This document shows positions 23,198 through 31,766 of a stretch of 38,763 nucleotides of DNA, in pieces (within the stretch, counting starts at the first letter, position 1; every line of letters starts with the position of its first letter). The position numbers and the translations under genes were made by a program. Source of the DNA: Campylobacterales bacterium (GTDB lineage Bacteria > Campylobacterota > Campylobacteria > Campylobacterales > Nitratiruptoraceae); NCBI GenBank assembly GCA_027024145.1, contig JALVTF010000036.1:1-38763 (forward strand), given 5' to 3'. Under the pieces are notes generated by a model. The model worked only from the letters and a program-made list of their open reading frames with translations. It searched no databases and was not told where the DNA came from.

Positions 23198-23978
23198 AGC
23201 GCTGCAAGAGGCTGTGAAGATGCTTCGGGACGTAGCGCGTCCGCGTTTGGAAGCTGAAATTTTGCTCGCTCACACTCTTGAAAAAGATCGCATCTATCTG
23301 CACGCGCATCCCGAAGAGATGGTAAAGGCAGAGCCTTTTTTCGCTCTCGTGCAAAGACGCGCGGCAGGTGAACCCGTGGAGTATCTCACGGGTAGGGTGA
23401 GCTTTTTCGGCGAAGAGTTTTTCATCGAGCCGGGCGTGCTCATCCCGCGGCCGGAGACGGAGATACTGGTCGAAAAGGTTGCAAAGGAGTTGCAGGGTAC
23501 GGAGCATGTGGCCGAAATAGGCACCGGCAGCGGCGTCATCGCCATCATGCTCAAAAAGCTTTTGCCAAACTTGAAAATCGTAGCGACGGATATCAACCCC
23601 AAGGCTATCGAAGTAGCCAAGAAAAACGCTACAAAGCATGCAGTCCATGTGGACTTTCGCCTCGCTTCCTATCTGGATGGCATCACCGAGCCCATCGATG
23701 TGATAGTCTCCAATCCTCCCTATATCAAGCGCGGTTACGAGCTGCCAAAAAGTGTGCGCTACGAGCCTGAAAGTGCGCTTTTTGGGGGAGAAGAGGGCGA
23801 TGAAGTGCTACGCCGCATCGTCGATATTTTCATACACTCACCTGCAAAGCTGCTGGCATGTGAGATGGGATACGACCAGCGTGCATCGATGCGAGAATAT
23901 ATGCGCTCATTAGGGCTTGAGCCGATATTTTACAAAGACCTCGCAGGGCTTGATCGAGGATTTATCGTAAGGAAGTAA
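23184..23978 (+). CDS. prmC: Peptide chain release factor N5-glutamine methyltransferase
   Basis: 264 residues from the ATG at 23184, which matches where the family begins (MRIDEALQEAV); GTG at 23166 and ATG at 23178 are alternatives. A small N-terminal helical domain binds the release factor. The methyltransferase domain has AEIGTGSGVIAI for SAM and the catalytic SNPPYI. PrmC methylates the GGQ glutamine of RF1 and RF2, which is needed for efficient termination. It overlaps the protease gene by 14 bases and is followed after one base by the DUF4149 gene. Confidence 0.94.
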   Translation: MRIDEALQEAVKMLRDVARPRLEAEILLAHTLEKDRIYLHAHPEEMVKAEPFFALVQRRAAGEPVEYLTGRVSFFGEEFFIEPGVLIPRPETEILVEKVAKELQGTEHVAEIGTGSGVIAIMLKKLLPNLKIVATDINPKAIEVAKKNATKHAVHVDFRLASYLDGITEPIDVIVSNPPYIKRGYELPKSVRYEPESALFGGEEGDEVLRRIVDIFIHSPAKLLACEMGYDQRASMREYMRSLGLEPIFYKDLAGLDRGFIVRK

Positions 23979-23979
23979 G

Positions 23980-24462
23980 ATGAAAAACGCAGTGAAGTGG
24001 ATCGATATCGTCTATCTGATGGTTTTGGGAGTGACCTTGGGATTGGTACTGACACTCGGCATCCTCGTCGCCCCGGTGGTTTTCCACACCAACAGCTATG
24101 TAGGGGATAATCTTTTGAGCCATTTTCAGATGGGGCTTTTGATGACGGCGATGTTTCTAAAAAGCAACTACTTTCTCAATGCCGTAGCCATTCTTATCAT
24201 TCTTCGTGAGGCATACGACTATAAGCTTTTCAAACGTGATAGATGGGTGCTTCCTTCGGCAGCGACGGCGGTGTTGATGATATTTCTCTTTACGCTATAC
24301 TATACGAAAAAGATCGTCTCCATGCAGGCGCTCGGCGCGGCGGTGACCCAGAGCGAAACGTTTCAAAACATACACAAAGCGAGTGAGTTTGACTTCAAGC
24401 TTTTGGCGCTCTCGCTCGTTTTGCTTCTGGGACGCAGACTCTATTTGCAGTGCAAAGGATGA
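23980..24462 (+). CDS. DUF4149-like integral membrane protein
   Basis: 160 residues with four predicted membrane helices (about 8 to 32, 45 to 75, 88 to 108 and 135 to 155). The first carries the GLVLTLGILVAPVVF pattern that I associate with DUF4149 (related to TMEM205). No catalytic residues are apparent and the function is unknown. It starts one base after the prmC stop, and its stop overlaps the ABC ATPase ATG (ATGA), so it is translated as part of the M48-prmC-mlaF operon. Confidence 0.78.
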   Translation: MKNAVKWIDIVYLMVLGVTLGLVLTLGILVAPVVFHTNSYVGDNLLSHFQMGLLMTAMFLKSNYFLNAVAILIILREAYDYKLFKRDRWVLPSAATAVLMIFLFTLYYTKKIVSMQALGAAVTQSETFQNIHKASEFDFKLLALSLVLLLGRRLYLQCKG

Positions 24463-25229
24463 GAGTGGACTATATCATTCGCATAAAGGATCTCAAAAAG
24501 AGTTTTGGGCAAAAGCAGGTCCTTAAAGGTGTCAATCTCAATGTAGTGCGTGGCAAAACCACGGTGATACTGGGACTCTCGGGTGGTGGTAAATCGACGA
24601 TTATCAAGCATATCGTCAGACTCCTCAAGCCCGATAGCGGCGAAGTGTGGGTGGAAGATGTGGATATGGCCCGGGCTGATGAAGAGACGGTCTTTCGTAT
24701 GCGCAAGAAAATCGGTTATCTCTTTCAAAGCGGTGCGCTCTTTGATAGTATGAACGTCTATGAAAACGTCTCCTTTCCTTTACGCGAACATACGACGATG
24801 AGCGAAAAGGAGATAGAAGAAAAGGTGCGCGAACGCCTCATGATGGTAGGGCTCAGGCCCGATGAGGTGCTGGGGCTCTATCCCGATGAGCTCAGCGGCG
24901 GTATGCGCAAGCGTGTAGGGCTTGCAAGAAGCATCGTGCTCGATCCCGAGATCATTCTCTACGACGAGCCTACCAGCGGCCTCGATCCCATCACCAGTGA
25001 TCTCATCACCCAGCTCATACGCCGTATGCAAAACGAGCTTGGCGTCACATCCATTCTTATCAGCCACGATATCAAGGAGAGTTTCAAAGCGGGAGACTAT
25101 TTCGCCTTTTTATATGATGGCAAAATCGTCGAGTATGGAGATGCAGAGCATTTTAGACGTTCAGATAACGAGTATGTCAAGCAGTTTTTGGAGGGGAGAT
25201 CCCAAGGGCCCATCAAGGTGGTGGGCTAA
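24459..25229 (+). CDS. MlaF-like ABC transporter ATPase (phospholipid transport)
   Basis: 256 residues. Walker A reads GLSGGGKST, the Gly-rich variant typical of MlaF, with signature LSGGMRKRVGLARS, Walker B IILYDEPTSGLDP and switch His in ISHD. MlaF powers MlaE-MlaD complexes that move phospholipids between membranes of Gram-negative cells. MlaE and MlaD homologues do not follow; the next gene is ftsZ on the other strand. The ATG overlapping the DUF4149 stop is taken as start; a GTG nine bases earlier is possible. Confidence 0.9.
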   Translation: MRVDYIIRIKDLKKSFGQKQVLKGVNLNVVRGKTTVILGLSGGGKSTIIKHIVRLLKPDSGEVWVEDVDMARADEETVFRMRKKIGYLFQSGALFDSMNVYENVSFPLREHTTMSEKEIEEKVRERLMMVGLRPDEVLGLYPDELSGGMRKRVGLARSIVLDPEIILYDEPTSGLDPITSDLITQLIRRMQNELGVTSILISHDIKESFKAGDYFAFLYDGKIVEYGDAEHFRRSDNEYVKQFLEGRSQGPIKVVG

Positions 25230-25233
25230 AGGA

Positions 25234-26349
25234 TCAGTCTTTTTGGAGCCTCATAAAAGCGGGTTTGTCCAGTTCATCGACGAATTCGTCTGAGCCGCCG
25301 ACTACCTTCATCGTATTGACATTGACTCTCGTTTGGATGGGTTGGACGATATTTTCGGGCTCTTCTTGTTCACGCTCTTTTTCAAAACCCGTGGCGATTA
25401 GTGTCACTTTGATCTGATCGGGAGCCATGTTTTCGTTGGTTGTGGTGCCGAAAATCACGTGTGCATCCTCATCTGCACTCTCATAGACGATATCCATCGC
25501 CTCGCCGATATCTACCAAGGGATAGTCAGGATGGATAGTGAAGTGTACGAGCACTCCTTGTGCACCGTTGATGGAGACATTATCGAGGAGCGGTGATTCG
25601 ATGGCGCTCTTGATAGCTTCATAGGCGCTGTTTTCACCCTGCGCTTCGCCCACACCCATGAGAGCCAGACCGCGATGGCTCATAACCGTCTGTACGTCCG
25701 CGAAGTCGAGGTTGATGTCGTTGTGACCATAAGAGAGGATTACACCGCTGATACCGCTCACCGCACGTGCCAAAACATCGTCGACGATGCGAAAACTGTC
25801 TTTGATACCCAGCTTTTTGTCCACGATAGCGAGGAGCTTGTCATTGGGGATGACGATAATGGAATCGCTCTCTTTTTTGAGTTCGTTGATGCCTTCTTCT
25901 GCGAGGCGTGCGCGTTTGCGTCCTTCGAAGCGAAAAGGCTTCGTGACTACCGAAATCGTGAGTGCACCCACCTCTTTGGCCGCGCGTGCGATGACGGGAG
26001 CCGCACCCGTTCCGGTGCCGCCGCCCATACCGGCTGAGATGAAGACGATATCGGAGCCATCGAGTTTTTCTTTGATAAAGTCGTAGCTCTCTTCGGCTGC
26101 TTGGCGTCCCACTTCCGGTTTCATGCCTGCACCGAGACCTCGCGTGGTCTTTTCTCCCAGTTGGATTTTGACGTGTGCTTGGGAAGAGGAGAGAGCTTGC
26201 GAATCGGTATTGGCTACGAGGAGTTCTATGCCATCTATTCCTTGTTCGATCATATGTCCTATCATATTACCGCCGCCACCGCCGACACCCACGGCTTTGA
26301 TATTTGCGCCCGTTATTACTCTATGTTCTTCGATTTGAAAAGCATCCAT
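25234..26349 (-). CDS. ftsZ: Cell division protein FtsZ
   Basis: 371 residues. The tubulin-type GTPase signature GGGTGTGAAPV, the nucleotide loop GVGGGGGNMI and the T7 synergy-loop region (NLDFADV) are all present. A short linker leads to the conserved C-terminal peptide (DELDKPAFMRLQ), which binds FtsA. FtsZ polymerises at mid-cell to build the division ring. GGAAGGAT precedes the ATG. It lies 21 bases after ftsA and converges on the mlaF gene with a gap of only four bases and no clear terminator. Confidence 0.98.
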   Translation of the reverse strand: MDAFQIEEHRVITGANIKAVGVGGGGGNMIGHMIEQGIDGIELLVANTDSQALSSSQAHVKIQLGEKTTRGLGAGMKPEVGRQAAEESYDFIKEKLDGSDIVFISAGMGGGTGTGAAPVIARAAKEVGALTISVVTKPFRFEGRKRARLAEEGINELKKESDSIIVIPNDKLLAIVDKKLGIKDSFRIVDDVLARAVSGISGVILSYGHNDINLDFADVQTVMSHRGLALMGVGEAQGENSAYEAIKSAIESPLLDNVSINGAQGVLVHFTIHPDYPLVDIGEAMDIVYESADEDAHVIFGTTTNENMAPDQIKVTLIATGFEKEREQEEPENIVQPIQTRVNVNTMKVVGGSDEFVDELDKPAFMRLQKD

Positions 26350-26370
26350 GTTCTATCCTTCCTAGAGTGT

Positions 26371-27747
26371 TTAGAAAAGCTGTGTCAGCCAACTTTTGAA
26401 TTTTGTAAAAATATCTTTGAAACTATGTTTCTCCTCCTCGAAGTGTGCCATGTTCGAAAGATCGTCCAAAGATTGCACTTTGGTGTCTTCGATCTCTTCC
26501 ATCTCTTCGAGAGAGGTTTGGGGAATCGGCGCGATAGCCTCTTCATGCATAGTATCGGTAAAAGTCTCTTCGTTTTTATAGCGTAGGCGGCGATTCGAAT
26601 CGATTTCATACATGGTATGTTCACCTGCACCATAGAGTAGCAGTCCGACCAGGGCGCTGTATTGCGGATCTTGGAGGCTCTCGTCAAGTCCTTCGATAGG
26701 TTTGGGCTTGGCGATACGCACGGGGAGATTGTCGAAAATCGCACTGGCGAGTTCTCGGATACCGGAGAGCTTGGTCATCCCGCCCGTAAGCACGATACCG
26801 GCTCCCAGTTGGTCTTTGAGTCCGCTCTTTTCGATGGAGTTGGCGAGGATCATGAGGGTTTCTTGGACGCGGGCGTGGATGACATTGTAGACGATTTCCA
26901 AGGAGACCTGGTGGGTTTCGTTTTCATCGCCGATGATGGGAATTTCGATGTAGTCGTTTTTGGGCTCACTGAGGTCTCCGAAATGGATCTTGATCTCTTC
27001 GGCCGTTTGGAGCGGTGTATGCAAAGCGATGGAGAGATCACTGGTGATATGCATACTTCCCACGGCGAGAAAGTCGTTGTAGACGATGGAGTTGCCAGAA
27101 TGGATTACCAGCTCGCAGGTACTGCCGCCCATATCGATGACGCATGCGCCCAGCTCTTTGTCCTCTTGTGACAGTGTCGCGATAGCCGCAGCGTATCCGC
27201 CCAGAACCACCGTGTCCACTTCGATACCCGCTTGTCGGACCGCTTTTTTGATATTGAAAAGGCTCGATTTGTGTGCCGTGATGATATGCACGTCCGCTTC
27301 GAGACGCGCAGCGTTCATACCGAGCGGATCTTCTATGAAATCTTGGTCATCGACGCGGAACTTATAGGGGAGGGCATGGACGATTTCGTATTCATGAGGG
27401 ATGTTGGCGTTGTAAATCGCCGTTTGCATCACGCGGTTGATTTCATCGAGCGAGATCTCTTTGTTGGGGATGTTGACGATGCCGTTGCTGTTGGTGCTCT
27501 TGACGTAGGCGCCAGAAAGTGAGACGATCGCTTTTTTCGGGGAGGTACCTGCTATGCGATAGGCGCTCTCGCACGCTTCCTTAATCGCTTTAGAAGCGAG
27601 GTCGATATTGGTGATGACTCCCTTTTTGAGGCCCTGTGCACGCGCAACACCCGTACCTGCGATGCGCAGGCATTTGTCATCTTGCTGAGCTATCGCTGCG
27701 CTGATTTTTGTTGATCCTACATCGATGGCTAAGATTGAAGCAGGCAA
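26371..27747 (-). CDS. ftsA: Cell division protein FtsA
   Basis: 458 residues of the actin-like family: ILAIDVGSTKI (phosphate 1), the SHS2/1C region (about residues 85 to 165), VIDMGGSTCELVI (phosphate 2) and IVLTGGMTKL (adenosine). The C-terminus has the amphipathic membrane-binding helix (KFKSWLTQLF) after an acidic linker. FtsA tethers FtsZ filaments to the membrane and recruits late division proteins. The start is a TTG directly after the upstream stop, with AAAGGAAAG inside that gene's last codons, so its synthesis is coupled to the chaperone gene. Confidence 0.97.
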   Translation of the reverse strand: MPASILAIDVGSTKISAAIAQQDDKCLRIAGTGVARAQGLKKGVITNIDLASKAIKEACESAYRIAGTSPKKAIVSLSGAYVKSTNSNGIVNIPNKEISLDEINRVMQTAIYNANIPHEYEIVHALPYKFRVDDQDFIEDPLGMNAARLEADVHIITAHKSSLFNIKKAVRQAGIEVDTVVLGGYAAAIATLSQEDKELGACVIDMGGSTCELVIHSGNSIVYNDFLAVGSMHITSDLSIALHTPLQTAEEIKIHFGDLSEPKNDYIEIPIIGDENETHQVSLEIVYNVIHARVQETLMILANSIEKSGLKDQLGAGIVLTGGMTKLSGIRELASAIFDNLPVRIAKPKPIEGLDESLQDPQYSALVGLLLYGAGEHTMYEIDSNRRLRYKNEETFTDTMHEEAIAPIPQTSLEEMEEIEDTKVQSLDDLSNMAHFEEEKHSFKDIFTKFKSWLTQLF

Positions 27748-29214
27748 TTACTTTCCTTTTTTGTATATCTTGATCGGATATCTTTGTTGGAGTTTTTCTA
27801 ACATCTTTTCATTGATCAATAGCTCTTTGAGTTTGAGACCATTATCGGTAATGAGGGCTCTATTTTTATCTACCTTCGGTGCCACCTGGAGCTTTTGATC
27901 CAAAATCTTGTAGAGTGCGACGCGATCTTGCGCGAGGACGATGATACCTCTGGGTTTGGTGCGCAAGAAGAGTTCACGCAAAAATCTCTGTGCTTGGAGT
28001 GGAGGCATCTTGATCTTGGCTATATCATCACGCGTCACATAGTCTTGTGTGACGATACCGTGGAAGGTCGCTATCTCTTTTTGGGCGAGCTCGGCGAGGG
28101 CTTTGCGTTTTTTGGCAGCCTCTACGTCCACTTTGACCATATTAGCGACCTTCTCAAGAGGCAGAGGTTTGGGAAGGAGTACTTTTTCGAGGCGATAGAT
28201 GTAGTATTTACCGTTTTGTATGGCAGGCTTGAAGACTTTGCCTTGCGGTGCGTTTTGCAGCTGCAGAGCCACTTTGGGAGGCAAAGCGTTGTGCTTGGTC
28301 ACTTCGATATGGCCCTGGGGCTCGATTTTGCCTTTTTTGAAAGCGATGTAGATTTTGAGTGCCTCTTTTTTGACATTTTTGAGGGCATAGTCTTTGGCTA
28401 CACGATCGCGAACTTGAGCGAACGGCAAGATCTTGCCGTCATTTGCCGTGTAGCTGAGTCGATGTTTTTTGTAGTATGTCTGCAGCACCGCATCACTGAC
28501 GTTCGCTTCTTTTGGAGAGACGGTGACGTAGGAGAGTTCGTACGTGGTGGGTGATTTGTACTCTTGTTTGTGGGCGTTGTAGTACTCTTGGATCTCTTTG
28601 TTCGTGACAGTGACGTTGATGTCGTCGCTGCTGAGCACTTTATACTCGATCTTGTCACCCATGAAGAGTGCTGCTGCGAACGCATCGAATTCCACGGGAT
28701 AGAGAACGGGTGCGAAGGCGCGTGAAAGTTTTTTCATAAGCAGCTCTTTGCGGACACTCTCTTCGAAGGTTTTGGGGCGCAGATGGTTTTGGGCAAGGAC
28801 CTTTTTATAGAGCGCATCGTCGAAATGGCCGTTTTGCCAAAAGACCTTCATATTGGCGATATAGTTGGCCACCTCTTCGTCACTCACTTGTAGCCCTATC
28901 TCTTTGGCGTAGTTGAGGAGTGTCGCTTCCTGGATGGCTTGGGAGAGTGCCAGTTTGTCCAGTTGCATCTCTTTGGCTTTTTCCTGATCGAGGGTGCCAC
29001 CCATCATACGGTTGTAGTACGCATATAGAGTGTTGTACTTTTGGTTGTACTCTTCATAGGTGACTTTGGTATCGCCCACTTCCGCCACAGCGTCCGCTGC
29101 CGAGCCGAACTTATACGCTCCCCAGCCCACAAATCCTGCACCTACGAAAGCGATGGTGCTGATCCAGATAGTGATGACCAGATACTTTTTATGTTTTTGC
29201 ATCCAAGTTATCAT
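27748..29214 (-). CDS. PpiD/SurA-like periplasmic folding factor with N-terminal membrane anchor
   Basis: 488 residues. Short basic N-terminus, one membrane helix (about residues 12 to 34), then a SurA_N-type helical chaperone domain (about 40 to 200) and a central region related to the parvulin fold (about 220 to 380) that shows no clear catalytic signature. It should be anchored in the inner membrane with its bulk in the periplasm, helping outer-membrane and secreted proteins fold. Isomerase activity is uncertain. Upstream linkage to ftsA and ftsZ matches what I recall for Campylobacter (Cj0694-Cj0696). Confidence 0.85.
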   Translation of the reverse strand: MITWMQKHKKYLVITIWISTIAFVGAGFVGWGAYKFGSAADAVAEVGDTKVTYEEYNQKYNTLYAYYNRMMGGTLDQEKAKEMQLDKLALSQAIQEATLLNYAKEIGLQVSDEEVANYIANMKVFWQNGHFDDALYKKVLAQNHLRPKTFEESVRKELLMKKLSRAFAPVLYPVEFDAFAAALFMGDKIEYKVLSSDDINVTVTNKEIQEYYNAHKQEYKSPTTYELSYVTVSPKEANVSDAVLQTYYKKHRLSYTANDGKILPFAQVRDRVAKDYALKNVKKEALKIYIAFKKGKIEPQGHIEVTKHNALPPKVALQLQNAPQGKVFKPAIQNGKYYIYRLEKVLLPKPLPLEKVANMVKVDVEAAKKRKALAELAQKEIATFHGIVTQDYVTRDDIAKIKMPPLQAQRFLRELFLRTKPRGIIVLAQDRVALYKILDQKLQVAPKVDKNRALITDNGLKLKELLINEKMLEKLQQRYPIKIYKKGK

Positions 29215-29227
29215 AAGCTTGCCTTTG

Positions 29228-29250
29228 TATAATTAGTGCCAGATATTGTA
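29228..29250. promoter_or_regulatory. Back-to-back -10 boxes for bioA (+) and the ppiD-like/ftsA/ftsZ operon (-)
   Basis: On the plus strand TATAAT at 29228-29233, preceded by CTTTG, points to bioA. On the minus strand TACAAT at 29250-29245 points to the chaperone-ftsA-ftsZ operon, about 31 bases from its ATG. The two predicted transcripts would overlap at their 5' ends, so the promoters may compete. Confidence 0.45.
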
Positions 29251-29286
29251 ATGAAAAACTCATTAAGGGACAATAAAGGCGAAGAC

Positions 29287-30576
29287 ATGGACAATGCGAG
29301 CTTGATGGCGCGTGATTTGGCACACATCTGGCATCCGTGTACCCAGATGAAAGACCACGAATCGATCCCCATCATTCCCATCAAACGGGCCAAAGGGGTC
29401 TATCTGTACGATTTCGAAGACAATCGCTACATCGATAGCATCAGCAGCTGGTGGGTCAATCTTTTCGGCCACTCCAACGATTATATCAATGCCAAAATCG
29501 CTGAACAGCTCGAAACCCTCGAGCATGTGATCTTCGCAGGCTTTACCCATGAGCAGATAGTGCGCCTCAGCGAGCGGCTGTGTGCTTTGACGGGACTGCA
29601 GAAGTGCTTCTATGCCGACAACGGTAGCAGCGCCGTGGAAGTGGCTTTGAAGATGGCTTTTCACTTTTTCAAAAACGCCGGCGAAGTGCGCCCCTATTTC
29701 GTCTCGCTTACCAACAGCTATCACGGTGAGACGCTCGGGGCGCTGGCTGTGGGTGATGTGGAGCTCTATAAAGAGACGTACGAAGAAATCCTCATCGAAA
29801 CCCTCCAAACCCCCGTACCGAAAGATCGCTCACCCGAAGCGACGGCGGCGGCGCTTGCAGCGATGGAGGAGCTCTTTGCGCATTATGAGGGCAAGGTCTC
29901 GGCGCTGATAGTGGAACCTTTGGTACAGTGCGCGGGTTATATGCATATGTATTCGCCCGAATTCTTACGCGGCGCCAAGGAGCTGTGTGAAGCGCACAAT
30001 ATCTTCTTCATCGCAGACGAAATAGCCGTGGGGTTCGGACGCACAGGAACGATGTTTGCCTGCGAGCAGGCGGGTATCAAGCCCGATTTTATGTGCCTTT
30101 CCAAAGGGCTTACGGGCGGCTATCTGCCGCTTTCGGTGGTACTGACGAGTGATAAAGTATACAATATGTTCTACTGCGACTACAACGAGTTCAAAGCTTT
30201 CTTGCACTCGCACAGCTACACCGGCAACGCACTCGCTTGTGCCGCAGCCAATGCGACTCTCGATATCTTCGAACAAGAAAAGGTCATAGAAAAAAACCGC
30301 ATCAAGATCGATTATATAGCTAAAAAGTTGGAAAAATTCAAAGAGCTTCCCAACGTCAAAGAGGTGCGCCAAACTGGGATGATAGCGGCCGTGGAGTCGC
30401 AAGGATACGATCCGAAGATGCGCATAGGCCTTCGCATCAATCAAGAGTGCTTGAAGCGCGGCGTCTTCATCCGCCCCCTGGGGCCTGTGGTCTATTTCAT
30501 GCCTCCTTATGTGATCGATTTCGATCAAATCGATACGATGATCGATACCGTCTATGAGGTGGTGAGCTCACTATGA
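29287..30576 (+). CDS. bioA: Adenosylmethionine-8-amino-7-oxononanoate aminotransferase
   Basis: 429 residues from the ATG at 29287 (AAAGGCGA upstream), where the family begins (DLAHIWHPCTQM). It is class III aminotransferase: SSWWVNLFGH, NGSSAVEVALKM, the PLP-binding DEIAVGFGRTG and the Schiff-base Lys in LSKGLTGG. BioA uses SAM to aminate KAPA to DAPA, the antepenultimate step in biotin synthesis. A GTG and an ATG upstream are in frame but lie too close to the promoter. Its stop overlaps the rsmH ATG by four bases; other bio genes are not in the window. Confidence 0.96.
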   Translation: MDNASLMARDLAHIWHPCTQMKDHESIPIIPIKRAKGVYLYDFEDNRYIDSISSWWVNLFGHSNDYINAKIAEQLETLEHVIFAGFTHEQIVRLSERLCALTGLQKCFYADNGSSAVEVALKMAFHFFKNAGEVRPYFVSLTNSYHGETLGALAVGDVELYKETYEEILIETLQTPVPKDRSPEATAAALAAMEELFAHYEGKVSALIVEPLVQCAGYMHMYSPEFLRGAKELCEAHNIFFIADEIAVGFGRTGTMFACEQAGIKPDFMCLSKGLTGGYLPLSVVLTSDKVYNMFYCDYNEFKAFLHSHSYTGNALACAAANATLDIFEQEKVIEKNRIKIDYIAKKLEKFKELPNVKEVRQTGMIAAVESQGYDPKMRIGLRINQECLKRGVFIRPLGPVVYFMPPYVIDFDQIDTMIDTVYEVVSSL

Positions 30577-31484
30577 TCCCGCATATTCCGGTGCTCAAAA
30601 ACGAATTGGTGCAAGCCTTTAGCGATACCAAAGGTACTATAATCGATGCAACTTTAGGGTATGGCGGTCACTCCCAAGCGCTGCTGGCATCGAATCCGAA
30701 CATCGACATCATCGGTATCGACCGTGATCAAGAGGCTATCGATTTTAGCAAGAGACGTCTCGCACCATATGGTGAGAGAGTCCAAATCATCAAAGGCCGC
30801 TTCGGTGAGGTAGTGCCAAAAATCCTTGCCGAACGGCCGGTGGCCGGTATCCTGGCCGATATCGGGGTTTCTTCCTTGCAGCTCGATAAAAAAGAGCGGG
30901 GCTTTAGCTTGCAAAGCGACACGCTTGATATGCGTATGGATAGACAATCTGAGCTCAGTGCATACGAAGTGGTCAACGAGTATGGCCCCGAGGAGCTGGC
31001 CAGAGTGCTGCGCGAATATGGTGAGATACGCAATGCCAGACGTGTGGCAGAGCATATCGTTCGACACCGTCCCATCACCAGTGCCAGGGAACTATCCCAG
31101 ATCGCTGCTCAGGTGCTGCCCAAAACCAAAAAGATCCATCCAGCTACCACGCTTTTGCAAGCGATTCGCATTGAGGTGAATCAGGAACTGCGCGAGCTCG
31201 AATCACTGCTCGATGCCGTGGAGACCTATACACCAAAAGGTGCTACAATTGCAATAATAACTTTCCATTCGCTCGAAGATCGCATCGTCAAAAACCGCTT
31301 CAAAAAGTGGGCTATGAAGTGCATCTGTCCACCCGAAGCGATGCGCTGCAGCTGCGGCGCGAACCACGCACTTGGTATAATAGTGACCAAAAAACCGATA
31401 ACGGCCACCCAAGAGGAGATCGAGCGAAATCCTCGCGCACGCAGCGCGAAACTGCGTATTTTTCGTCTAAGGGATGAGAGATGA
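30573..31484 (+). CDS. rsmH: 16S rRNA m4C1402 methyltransferase RsmH
   Basis: 303 residues. Family markers: HIPVLKNELVQAF at the start, ATLGYGGHSQALL for SAM, GILADIGVSSLQLD, RGFSLQSDTLDMRMD and FHSLEDRIVKNRF. It methylates the N4 of C1402 in the ribosomal P site. In most bacteria rsmH (mraW) opens the division and cell wall cluster ahead of ftsL, and the next small gene here fits that pattern. ATGA overlaps join it to bioA upstream and to the small gene downstream. Confidence 0.97.
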   Translation: MIPHIPVLKNELVQAFSDTKGTIIDATLGYGGHSQALLASNPNIDIIGIDRDQEAIDFSKRRLAPYGERVQIIKGRFGEVVPKILAERPVAGILADIGVSSLQLDKKERGFSLQSDTLDMRMDRQSELSAYEVVNEYGPEELARVLREYGEIRNARRVAEHIVRHRPITSARELSQIAAQVLPKTKKIHPATTLLQAIRIEVNQELRELESLLDAVETYTPKGATIAIITFHSLEDRIVKNRFKKWAMKCICPPEAMRCSCGANHALGIIVTKKPITATQEEIERNPRARSAKLRIFRLRDER

Positions 31485-31759
31485 GCACTCAAGAACGTGC
31501 AGAACTTTTAGAAAGCATCGAAGAGATCGAACGAAACAGTCTCGATGTGGGATATTTCATCTACGTGGTGCTGCTGATGCTTTTGGCCCTCTTGCTTTTT
31601 GTGCCCAAAATCTATCTTGCGAATCAAATCTACTACAAAAGCCGCACCATCAACAAACTCCTCGACGATTACGAGATTCTCAAAGAGGAAAACCGCCTCT
31701 TGACACAAAAACTCGAATACGAACGCTATAAAAATCAAGTGCTCGATACCATCTTTTAG
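31481..31759 (+). CDS. FtsL-like small bitopic membrane protein
   Basis: 92 residues: a charged cytoplasmic N-terminus (about 1 to 23), a single membrane helix (about 24 to 42, YVVLLMLLALLLFVP) and a periplasmic coiled coil with leucine spacing (about 55 to 92). This is the plan of FtsL, a septal protein that links FtsQ/FtsB to FtsWI, and position after rsmH is where ftsL normally lies. FtsL sequences diverge too much for motif proof, so the name is inference. It starts in an ATGA overlap with rsmH. Confidence 0.7.
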   Translation: MSTQERAELLESIEEIERNSLDVGYFIYVVLLMLLALLLFVPKIYLANQIYYKSRTINKLLDDYEILKEENRLLTQKLEYERYKNQVLDTIF

Positions 31760-31766
31760 TCCAGCC

